A DNA stretch of 5,820 bases from Leucobacter sp. GTDB lineage: Bacteria; Actinomycetota; Actinomycetes; Actinomycetales; Microbacteriaceae. The translations under genes were made by a program, and so were the position numbers. Position 1 is the stretch's first letter. Each line of letters opens with the position of its first letter. Under the pieces are notes generated by a model. The model was given only the letters and a program-made list of their open reading frames with translations, ran no database searches and was not told the DNA's origin. Shown in pieces: positions 1 through 5,820 of this stretch. The stretch spans positions 1-5,820 of the forward strand of contig JAAZHL010000110.1 in the NCBI GenBank assembly GCA_012510755.1, written 5' to 3'.

Positions 1-99
1 GGTTACAAGCGGCGTGCAGGCGAAGCGGCTCGTGCGCTGAGTTTTGAGCTGCAAGCCGCACCGGTGCGAGAGGCAATCGAGAAGATCATGGGTGACTGA
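1..99 (+). CDS. 3' end of an upstream gene, possibly a glycosyltransferase (partial)
   Basis: Reading frame 1 is open from the window edge to a TGA at 97-99 and gives the last 32 residues of a protein. The peptide is rich in Ala, Glu and Arg, looks helical (Arg-Arg-Ala-Gly-Glu-Ala-Ala-Arg early on) and ends Ile-Met-Gly-Asp. C-terminal amphipathic helices of this sort are common in GT-B glycosyltransferases, and the neighbours are glycan genes, so a glycosyltransferase is my guess. No diagnostic motif lies in the visible part. The frame is supported by the absence of earlier stops and by a plausible protein-like composition. It ends 54 bases before the next start, and that gap has its own promoter-like box, so the two genes need not share one transcript. 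Confidence 0.6.
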   Translation, partial: GYKRRAGEAARALSFELQAAPVREAIEKIMGD

Positions 100-140
100 G
101 ATGTTTCGGCTCAGTGCGAAGCGAGCATCGAGGCCTGCAC

Positions 141-146
141 TAGACT
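141..146 (+). promoter_or_regulatory. Probable -10 box (TAGACT) for a leaderless dehydrogenase transcript
   Basis: TAGACT fits the actinobacterial -10 consensus TANNNT. It ends 7 bases before the ATG at 154, so transcription would be expected to start at or next to the A of the start codon. There is no Shine-Dalgarno-like sequence between this box and the ATG, which agrees with leaderless translation, a common arrangement in Actinomycetota. I see no convincing -35 element at the expected distance (around 118-123). The call rests on motif and spacing only. Confidence 0.55.
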
Positions 147-153
147 GAGACCT

Positions 154-1449
154 ATGAAAATTGCGGTAGTCGCCACCGGCAAGATCGGTCTTCCTCTCGC
201 CACGCAATACGCGTCAAAAGGTCATGAGGTAGTCGGAGTAGATGTCAACGAGGCGCTTGTAGACTGCATCAATCGTGGTCAGGAACCCTTCCCCGGCGAG
301 GCTGGGCTTGCTGAGAAATTAGCTGAGCTGGTGGCAGCGGGGAAGCTTCGCGCGACCACCGACTACGCAGATGCGATCCCGGGAGCCGATGCCGTAGTCA
401 TCGTTGTGCCATTGCTGGTGAACGAAGAAACCTGGTTGCCTGACTTCACTTGGATGGACGCTGCAACTAATTCTCTGGCGGAGCATTTGACCGTTGGCAC
501 CCTTATTTCCTATGAAACTACATTGCCAGTTGGTACCACCCGTGACCGTTGGAAGCCCATGATTGAGCTGGTCTCAGGGCTTAAGGAGGGCAAAGATTTC
601 GATCTGGTGTTCTCTCCTGAGCGCGTGTATTCGGGTCGAATTTTCGAGGACCTCAAGAAGTACCCTAAACTGATTGGCGCGCTCAGTGCGCGGGGAGCGG
701 AACGAGCCGTAGAATTTTATGAGGCTGTTCTTGACTTCTACCCGCGTGATGATCTTCCCAAACCAAATGGGGTTTGGGACCTTGGTTCAGCCGAAGCAGC
801 TGAGATGGCAAAGCTCGCCGAGACAACTTATCGAGACGTGAACATCGGTCTAGCAAATCAATTTGCTAAGTTCGCTGATACGCGATCGATTGACGTGCAC
901 AAGGTGATTGAAGCTTGCAACACCCATCCATTTAGTCACATTCATCAACCGGGCATCGCAGTCGGCGGGCACTGTATTCCTGTATATCCTCGCCTGTACC
1001 TCTCGACGGACGCCGAGGCCGACATTGTTCGCACTGCCCGCAACGCTAACGCCAGCATGCCAGTGTATCTAGTTGATCGGGTTGAAGAGATTATTGGTGA
1101 CCTTCAAAGCCAACGTATTGTGGTGCTCGGAGCATCATACCGAGGGGGCGTGAAAGAGACTGCCGTTTCAGGCGTGTTCCCGACTGTTGAGGAACTTGAG
1201 CGCCGAGGTGCAATAGTTTTCGTGCACGACCCTTTGTATTCCGATAGAGAGCTTGAAGCATACGGGTTCACGCCGCATCGAATTGGAGACGATGCCGATG
1301 TAGCTATTTTGCAGGCGAACCATGCGGAGTATCGTGAGCTTGGGCCAAAAGATTTTCCGGGGATCAAGCTGTTTGCTGACGGTCGTAACTATACAGACCC
1401 GGCCGTATGGTCGGGGGTGCCGCGCATTGTTATTGGCGGCGGTGGGTGA
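154..1449 (+). CDS. Nucleotide-sugar (UDP-sugar) 6-dehydrogenase
   Basis: The 431-residue protein belongs to the UDP-glucose/UDP-GlcNAc/UDP-ManNAc dehydrogenase family, cytosolic enzymes that oxidise C6 of a nucleotide sugar to a carboxylate using two NAD+. An N-terminal Rossmann fold (about 1-190) has the nucleotide loop at 7-12, written A-T-G-K-I-G, so the usual first glycine is alanine. S154-P155-E156-R157 is the family FSPER motif. The central domain has E217-x-x-K220, the conserved lysine region, followed by N230. The catalytic cysteine is C274 in GGHCIPVYP; many relatives have Asp where this protein has Tyr278. The C-terminal UDP-binding domain starts near 320 with VLGASYRGGVKE. Length is normal for the family. 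The ATG follows a TAGACT box with no ribosome binding site, so I chose it as a leaderless start. The 3' end overlaps the acyltransferase start by four bases. Substrate (Glc, GlcNAc or ManNAc form) is undetermined. Its G+C is lower than that of the genes after 2682. Confidence 0.92.
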   Translation: MKIAVVATGKIGLPLATQYASKGHEVVGVDVNEALVDCINRGQEPFPGEAGLAEKLAELVAAGKLRATTDYADAIPGADAVVIVVPLLVNEETWLPDFTWMDAATNSLAEHLTVGTLISYETTLPVGTTRDRWKPMIELVSGLKEGKDFDLVFSPERVYSGRIFEDLKKYPKLIGALSARGAERAVEFYEAVLDFYPRDDLPKPNGVWDLGSAEAAEMAKLAETTYRDVNIGLANQFAKFADTRSIDVHKVIEACNTHPFSHIHQPGIAVGGHCIPVYPRLYLSTDAEADIVRTARNANASMPVYLVDRVEEIIGDLQSQRIVVLGASYRGGVKETAVSGVFPTVEELERRGAIVFVHDPLYSDRELEAYGFTPHRIGDDADVAILQANHAEYRELGPKDFPGIKLFADGRNYTDPAVWSGVPRIVIGGGG

Positions 1450-2570
1450 GCACGACCGCTAGTGCTGAAGCTGGACACGTAGTTACGCTTGTGCGCCTTG
1501 ACTCGCTAACTGGGCTCCGGTGGTGGGCGGCTTTTGGCGTATTCGTTTACCATATGGTGAACTTTGCTCCAGTTCCGATACTCAACTCCTTCGCATTACA
1601 CGGACACACAGGTGTGGCTTTTTTCTTCGTGCTGTCAGGATTCGTGCTGACCTATTCAAGTCATGGGCGTGGGACTACGACACGTAACTTCTATTGGCGA
1701 CGTTTTGCGCGAATTTATCCAGCTCATTTTGTTGCATTATTGCTCGCCATTCCTGTGTTCTATAGCTTTTCATCAGATCCTGCTCATGACTGGATAAAGC
1801 CGTTTTCGGTCGGCATTTTATTGTTATCAGTCGTCCTCGTGCAGGGATGGTCACGAGACCCGGTGATCTTGTTTTCGGGCAACCCAGCTGCCTGGACACT
1901 CACCGCTGAAGCATTCTTCTATTTTCTGCATCCTTGGGTGAACAGCGTCTTGAGATTGCTGAGAATGCGTGGAGCAGCCATCTGGGTGTTGACTGCTTTC
2001 GGTGGAGCGGTTGGATTTAAACTGCTAGTCCTATTCGTGCCCGGCTGGTGGGCACAGCTTCCCTTGCCCATAACACGGTTGAGCGAGTTCATTATCGGTA
2101 TGGGAGTCGCCCAGCTATTGATCTCCGGATACAGGGTACGAATCGCCCCGATCGTGAGTTATCTCTTGCTTGCAGCCTTTCTCTGCTGGTTAGTGCTTGC
2201 TCGACGCAACGATTGGACAGACCTTTTCACCCAGTGGGTTGAGATGATGTCAGCAGAGATATTTGTGGCCTTGTTCGCTCTAATAGTTCTGACAGTGGGG
2301 ACGCGGGACGCTCGTGGAGCTCCGTCGTTCCTCAAAACGAAGGTGATGCTCAACCTTGGGGCATGGTCTTTTTCTTTCTATTTGGTGCATGCGACTGTGA
2401 TGTATGCGTTCATTGAGATTTTTGGTCGACAGCCGATTGCCTACTCAAATTTGCTTTGGTACGTTCCAACTTTCGCGTTCGCGATGCTAGTTGCCTGGGC
2501 GTTGTACCGTTTCATTGAGCACCCGTTTGAAAGGCGCATGCGGCGCTGGGGTAATAAGCATCTCGCCTGA
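1446..2570 (+). CDS. Acyltransferase-3 (OafA-like) membrane O-acyltransferase
   Basis: This is a polytopic membrane protein of 374 residues from the GTG at 1446. Proteins of this family transfer acyl groups, often acetyl, from the cytoplasmic side to sugars of surface glycans or to lipids and peptidoglycan. The N-terminus reads RLDSLTGLRWWAA, typical of the family, with the conserved His36 in the first membrane segment (FVYHM). FFFVLSGFVL follows in segment two, then an Arg-rich cytoplasmic stretch (YWRRFARIYPAH), and WTLTAE with Glu155. Near the end are FYLVHA and RFIEHPFERR. I count about 10-11 hydrophobic segments. No SGNH domain is attached. I prefer GTG 1446 because it forms a GTGA overlap with the dehydrogenase stop. 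An ATG at 1407 would add 13 unlikely residues, and GTG 1491 is a shorter alternative. Low local G+C (24/60 at 1681-1740) matches the dehydrogenase but not the downstream genes. Confidence 0.9.
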   Translation: MSTTASAEAGHVVTLVRLDSLTGLRWWAAFGVFVYHMVNFAPVPILNSFALHGHTGVAFFFVLSGFVLTYSSHGRGTTTRNFYWRRFARIYPAHFVALLLAIPVFYSFSSDPAHDWIKPFSVGILLLSVVLVQGWSRDPVILFSGNPAAWTLTAEAFFYFLHPWVNSVLRLLRMRGAAIWVLTAFGGAVGFKLLVLFVPGWWAQLPLPITRLSEFIIGMGVAQLLISGYRVRIAPIVSYLLLAAFLCWLVLARRNDWTDLFTQWVEMMSAEIFVALFALIVLTVGTRDARGAPSFLKTKVMLNLGAWSFSFYLVHATVMYAFIEIFGRQPIAYSNLLWYVPTFAFAMLVAWALYRFIEHPFERRMRRWGNKHLA

Positions 2571-2601
2571 CGACTGTTGCGTCTCAGAATTGCCCGGCTC
2601 A

Positions 2602-2617
2602 AAGCTCTACAGAGCTT
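2602..2617. repeat. Perfect 7-bp inverted repeat with 2-base spacer
   Basis: AAGCTCT (2602-2608) and AGAGCTT (2611-2617) are exact reverse complements separated by AC. As RNA it could form a 6-bp stem with a UACA loop. No T-run follows, so it is not a standard intrinsic terminator. It sits in the only sizeable gap between genes here, 64 bases upstream of the transporter start, so an operator or an mRNA hairpin is possible. It could also be chance. Confidence 0.4.
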
Positions 2618-2670
2618 CGAAGTATTACCCAGGTACCCGCGGTAAACTCGACGAAGTTGCATCTGAAATT

Positions 2671-2675
2671 AAGGA
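2671..2675 (+). promoter_or_regulatory. Ribosome binding site deciding the TTG start of the ABC transporter
   Basis: AAGGA lies six bases before TTG 2682. In the transporter frame a TAA at 2676-2678 blocks any start further upstream, and the next in-frame ATG (residue 57) falls after the first membrane segment. This makes the rare TTG the best start. Confidence 0.65.
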
Positions 2676-2681
2676 TAATCG

Positions 2682-4463
2682 TTGAGAAGTATCTGGAGCA
2701 CGCTTAACGAGCTGTTCACAGCGCTTCCCGTAGGTGCGAAAGTCTTTTACCTCGGGTACTCTATTCTCACCGGCCTACTCGCCATCCTCGACGCACTCGC
2801 GCTCACCCTGATCGTTGTTGTTACTGCGCCCCTCGCCACCGGCCAAGGCATGACGCTGCCCATTATCGGTCAGTTGCCAGAGTCGGCAACCCCCATTCTG
2901 GTCATCACCATCTGTGGGCTCTTCATCTTGAAGGGCGTGTTCGCGCTCGTGCTACATCGACGAGCGACGCGTCGATTTGCGCACTACGAACGGGTGACCG
3001 GCGACCGCCTGTTCAGCACCTACATTCACTCGAGCTGGCAGCGCCGCTCGCAACTGAGCACCCCCGAAGTCACCCGCATCGTCGACACCGCTATGGCGAA
3101 CACCAACCTTGGTTTTCTGCTGCAGCTCTCAATGCTTCCCGGCAACGTCATGACCTTCTTCGCGACCCTGCTCGTGCTGGTCATCGCGCAACCGGTGACC
3201 GCACTCATTGCCTTCGTCTACCTGCTTGCCATCGCATTCTTCATGAACCGTTTCGTCAGCCGCGCGGCCAAGCGTGCGGGCGAGAGAAACCGCGACCTCG
3301 TCTACCGCATCTCGACCATCATGACCGAGATGATCGAGGCACTCAAAGAGGTCACACTACGAGGCAAACTGCGCGAAGTCGCGCGAGTGATCTCACACGA
3401 CCGCGTGATTGCCACCGACGCCCGCGCAGACATGGCTTACCTCAGCCAGGTGCCAAAATACGTATTCGAGATGGCGCTTATCGGCGGCGTGCTGCTCGTC
3501 GGCGGTGCCGCCTATCTCATGGGTGGTCTCGGAGGTGCGACGGTCGCGGTAGGGCTGTTCGCAGTGACTGGCTTTCGCGTGATCCCGGCGCTCAATGGTG
3601 TGCAGTCGTGCCTCGCATCAGCCTCAGCAAATGAGGTCTATGCACGCGACGTGATTCGTGAACTGCGAGATGCCGACGCACTCGCCAGCGAGCAAGAAAC
3701 TGTCGAAGACACTCAGCAACTGCCAGAGCCCGTGCAGCAGCTCGAACTTCGCGACGTGACGTTTCGCTACCCAGACTCCGACACCAACGTGCTCGACGGT
3801 ATCTCGTTGCAGATACCCATGGGGTCGAGCCTCGCCATCGTCGGACCCTCTGGCGCTGGTAAATCGACGCTCATCGACATCTTGTTGGGGCTCAGCGAAC
3901 CCACCGACGGTGGACTGTTCGTCGATGCTGCCCCGCTCTCAGACGTGCTGACGCAATGGCGCAGCCGCGTCGGCTATGTGCCACAGCGCGTGGCACTGTT
4001 CGACGGCAGCATCGCGCAGAACGTCGCGCTGACGTGGGAAGACAACTACGACCTCGAACGGGTGCAACACGCACTCGAGCGCGCCCACCTCGACACCCTT
4101 GCGGAGCGCCCTGGCGGGCTGCTAACCCGCATCGGTGAGCGTGGTGAATCGATCTCAGGCGGCCAGCAGCAGCGCCTCGGCATCGCCCGCGCTCTCTACT
4201 CAGACCCGATCGTCATGGTGATGGACGAAGCGACCAGTGCGCTCGACACCGCCACCGAGAACCGGGTGACCGAATCGATGAAAGAACTGCAGGGGGAGGT
4301 GACCTTCATCACCGTCGCGCACCGGCTCGCTACCATTCGCGAATACGATCAGGTCTGCTACCTCGACGGCGGCAAGATCAAGGGCGTCGGCACTTTTGAC
4401 GAAGTCGTGGCACAAGTGCCAGATTTCGCGATTCAGGCAAAACTGGCAGGGTTGACGGCATGA
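2682..4463 (+). CDS. ABC exporter, fused membrane and ATPase domains (glycan/lipid export or flippase type)
   Basis: The 593-residue protein is a half-transporter that should work as a homodimer in the cytoplasmic membrane, using ATP to move a substrate outward. The membrane domain (about 1-320) has six hydrophobic stretches, near 20-50, 70-92, 145-168, 171-190, 258-280 and 283-305. The ATPase domain (about 352-593) is complete: aromatic A-loop Y363, Walker A GPSGAGKST at 388-396 (K394), Q-loop Q435, signature ISGGQ at 491-495, Walker B ending D515 with catalytic E516, D-loop SALD at 519-522, and switch H547. Length matches MsbA/PglK-type exporters. The position between glycan genes suggests a lipid-linked glycan or glycolipid as cargo, but this is context only, because this family also includes drug and peptide exporters. 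It begins at TTG with an AAGGA site and overlaps the glycosyltransferase by ATGA. From about 2760 its G+C rises clearly above that of the two genes before it. Confidence 0.93.
   Translation: MRSIWSTLNELFTALPVGAKVFYLGYSILTGLLAILDALALTLIVVVTAPLATGQGMTLPIIGQLPESATPILVITICGLFILKGVFALVLHRRATRRFAHYERVTGDRLFSTYIHSSWQRRSQLSTPEVTRIVDTAMANTNLGFLLQLSMLPGNVMTFFATLLVLVIAQPVTALIAFVYLLAIAFFMNRFVSRAAKRAGERNRDLVYRISTIMTEMIEALKEVTLRGKLREVARVISHDRVIATDARADMAYLSQVPKYVFEMALIGGVLLVGGAAYLMGGLGGATVAVGLFAVTGFRVIPALNGVQSCLASASANEVYARDVIRELRDADALASEQETVEDTQQLPEPVQQLELRDVTFRYPDSDTNVLDGISLQIPMGSSLAIVGPSGAGKSTLIDILLGLSEPTDGGLFVDAAPLSDVLTQWRSRVGYVPQRVALFDGSIAQNVALTWEDNYDLERVQHALERAHLDTLAERPGGLLTRIGERGESISGGQQQRLGIARALYSDPIVMVMDEATSALDTATENRVTESMKELQGEVTFITVAHRLATIREYDQVCYLDGGKIKGVGTFDEVVAQVPDFAIQAKLAGLTA
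4448..4451 (+). promoter_or_regulatory. Ribosome binding site (AGGG) for the glycosyltransferase
   Basis: AGGG lies eight bases before ATG 4460, inside the end of the transporter gene. Together with the ATGA stop-start overlap it supports this start and translational coupling of the two genes. Confidence 0.5.
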
Positions 4464-5806
4464 ACGCGCACACAAACAAGGCACCCACCCGTGTGCTGGT
4501 GATCACCGGCGACGTGCTCGGCGCAAAAATGGCAGGCCCCGCCATTCGTGCCTGGGAGATGGCGAAAGCCCTGCACGAAGTCTGCGAGGTGCGGCTTGTC
4601 TCGACGCAGGCCTCAACCCTCGAACACGACGACTTCTTGGTCGCAGCCGTCGACGACTCCGCGCTCAAGAAGCACGTTGCCTGGTGCGACGTGCTCGTGT
4701 TTCAGGGCTACACAATTTCGACTCACCCCTGGATTCGCAAGACCAACGCGATCGTCGTCGCCGATATCTACGACCCGATGCACCTCGAATACCTTGAACA
4801 GGGTAAAGATGCCTCGCCCCGTATTCGCACGAAACAGACCGAATACATCACCGAGGTGCTCAACGTGCAGCTTGAGCTCGCCGACTACCTCTTGTGCGCC
4901 TCAGAGAAACAGCGCGACTTCTGGCTCGGTCAACTTGCCGCAGTCTCGCGCATCAACCCGCTCACCTACGACATCGACCCAAGCCTGCGCTCGCTCATCG
5001 ACATCGCGCCGTTCGGAATCTCAAACACCCCAGCAGTGCAGACCCGCCACGCGATTAAAGGCGAGGTGCCAGGCATCGCCGACGACGATCAGGTCATCAT
5101 CTGGGGCGGCGGCGTCTATAACTGGTTCGACCCGCTCACCCTCATACGAGCTGTCGCAAGCATGGTCGAGCGCCACCCAAAGCTGCGCCTCTACTTTCTT
5201 GGGGTCAAACACCCCAACCCTGAAGTGCCCGCAATGCGCATGGCCGCCGACGCCATGCAACTCGCAGACGACCTGGGGCTCACCGGCAAACACGTGTTCT
5301 TCAACACCGAATGGGTCGACTACGACGACCGCGTCAACTACCTGCTTGACGCCGATCTCGGCGTCAGCACGCACTTCGAACATGTCGAGACCGCGTTCAG
5401 CTTTCGCACTCGTATTCTCGACTACCTCTGGGCCGGGTTGCCCATAGTGTCGACCGATGGTGACACCTTCGCAGACCTCATTCGCGAACACGAGCTCGGG
5501 GCAGTGGTGCCACCAGAAGACGTCGAGGCGCTCGCCGCAGCCATCGAACAGGTGCTCTATTCACCAGAGCGTCAGGCCACGAGCGACCGCGTGCGCGCCT
5601 TCGGCGAAACCATGCGCTGGAGCAGCACCCTGCGCAAACTCATCGACTTCTGCGTTGCGCCGCGACGCGCGGCCGACCATATGCACCGAGAGAGCCCGGT
5701 CGACAAGAAATTCAAACGGGCCATGGGCCGGTTTCGTCACACGAGCGTGTGGCGTCGCACCGAAGGCGCACGCAAGCTGGTGCGAAAGATCATTCCGCTG
5801 CGCTAG
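4460..5806 (+). CDS. GT-B fold glycosyltransferase (GT4-like)
   Basis: The 448-residue, probably cytosolic or membrane-associated enzyme should transfer a sugar from a nucleotide donor to a growing glycan or lipid acceptor. The N-terminal Rossmann domain begins at 11 (RVLVITGDVLG) and has the glycine-containing loop GAKMAGPAIRAWEMAKAL at 21-38, usual for GT4 proteins. DIYDP is at 102-106. The C-terminal donor domain (about 205-395) starts with IIWGGGVYNWFDP, has YFLGVKHP at 245-252, and carries FSFRTRILDYLWAGLP at 313-328. This last block sits where GT4 enzymes have their EX7E motif, but Phe313 and Asp321 occupy the two Glu positions. The tail (401-448) has 16 Lys/Arg against 4 Asp/Glu and could bind membrane. 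No signal peptide or membrane segment is seen. The ATG overlaps the transporter stop (ATGA), so the pair are probably coupled. Donor and acceptor are unknown. No terminator is visible in the 14 bases left. Confidence 0.88.
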   Translation: MNAHTNKAPTRVLVITGDVLGAKMAGPAIRAWEMAKALHEVCEVRLVSTQASTLEHDDFLVAAVDDSALKKHVAWCDVLVFQGYTISTHPWIRKTNAIVVADIYDPMHLEYLEQGKDASPRIRTKQTEYITEVLNVQLELADYLLCASEKQRDFWLGQLAAVSRINPLTYDIDPSLRSLIDIAPFGISNTPAVQTRHAIKGEVPGIADDDQVIIWGGGVYNWFDPLTLIRAVASMVERHPKLRLYFLGVKHPNPEVPAMRMAADAMQLADDLGLTGKHVFFNTEWVDYDDRVNYLLDADLGVSTHFEHVETAFSFRTRILDYLWAGLPIVSTDGDTFADLIREHELGAVVPPEDVEALAAAIEQVLYSPERQATSDRVRAFGETMRWSSTLRKLIDFCVAPRRAADHMHRESPVDKKFKRAMGRFRHTSVWRRTEGARKLVRKIIPLR

Positions 5807-5820
5807 CCGCACGCCGAGAC

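Larger units (their letters stand above)
2581..2685 (+). pseudogene. Possible 3' remnant of a lost gene, or chance open frame
   Basis: The gap between acyltransferase and transporter has one frame that stays open through it and stops at TGA 2683-2685, overlapping the transporter's TTG start as TTGA. From 2581 it encodes about 34 residues of believable composition, ending GKLDEVASEIKDNR. There is no good start codon with a ribosome binding site inside the gap; the only in-frame candidate there is a TTG at 2590. The frame also runs back into the acyltransferase gene, where it is an out-of-frame shadow. The stop-start overlap is the same coupling seen at the two other junctions, which suggests the tail of a gene that once preceded the transporter. 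No family is recognised. Chance is a real alternative for a stretch this short. Confidence 0.25.

Noticed and set aside
95..115. Hairpin ACTGAG...CTCAGT after the first partial gene as a terminator
   Set aside because: The stem is only 6 bp with a 9-base loop and no T-run follows, so it does not meet the pattern of an intrinsic terminator.
1407..1445. Upstream ATG that would extend the acyltransferase by 13 residues
   Set aside because: The extension lies inside the dehydrogenase gene, does not resemble family N-termini, and the GTG at 1446 makes a normal GTGA overlap.
2441..2662. A 73-residue open frame on the - strand across the gap
   Set aside because: It mostly overlaps the acyltransferase 3' end, is Arg-rich without a motif, and has no ribosome binding site I could identify.
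4548..5447. A 299-residue open frame on the + strand inside the glycosyltransferase gene
   Set aside because: It is an out-of-frame translation of GC-rich codons, dominated by Ser, Thr, Arg and Pro with no domain, and the overlapping frame has clear GT4 features.
5021..5491. A 156-residue open frame on the - strand
   Set aside because: It lies wholly antisense to the glycosyltransferase donor domain, has no recognisable motif and no intergenic promoter; stop-poor antisense frames are expected in GC-rich coding DNA.
1..5820. CRISPR array, insertion sequence, tRNA or rRNA
   Set aside because: No regularly spaced repeats, transposase motifs, terminal inverted repeats or tRNA-like cloverleaf were found by eye on either strand.

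Overview
This window looks like part of a cell-surface polysaccharide or glycolipid gene cluster from a high-GC Gram-positive bacterium (Actinomycetota). A member of the Microbacteriaceae is my best guess, but that is inference. It rests on the actinobacterial style of the proteins, a TAGACT -10 box placed so that the dehydrogenase mRNA would be leaderless, GTG and TTG starts, and the GC-rich codon use of the last two genes. All recognisable genes are on the + strand and tightly packed.

Layout: (1) 1-99 is the 3' end of an upstream gene, possibly a glycosyltransferase. (2) A 54-base gap holds a -10 box. (3) 154-1449 encodes an NDP-sugar (probably UDP-sugar) 6-dehydrogenase that supplies a uronic-acid-type precursor. 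(4) 1446-2570 encodes a membrane acyltransferase of the acyltransferase-3/OafA type, joined to the dehydrogenase by a GTGA overlap. (5) 2571-2681 is a 111-base gap with a 16-base inverted repeat and an open frame that ends in a TTGA overlap with the next gene; it may be the tail of a lost gene. (6) 2682-4463 encodes a full-length ABC exporter (membrane domain plus ATPase), starting at TTG. (7) 4460-5806 encodes a GT-B/GT4-like glycosyltransferase joined by an ATGA overlap. The last 14 bases hold nothing recognisable.

Working model: the dehydrogenase oxidises a nucleotide sugar, glycosyltransferases build a glycan on a lipid or other carrier, the acyltransferase decorates it with an acyl group (often acetyl), and the ABC exporter moves a glycan-lipid or related product across the membrane. 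Substrates cannot be read from the sequence.

The most notable signal is a sharp compositional break. The dehydrogenase and acyltransferase are AT-richer (27/60 and 24/60 G+C in two hand-counted lines), whereas the transporter and glycosyltransferase are GC-rich (38/60 in a line of the transporter). The break falls in the 111-base gap, which suggests a mosaic locus with a replaced or acquired cassette. I see no evidence for an undescribed system, mobile element, CRISPR array or RNA gene.
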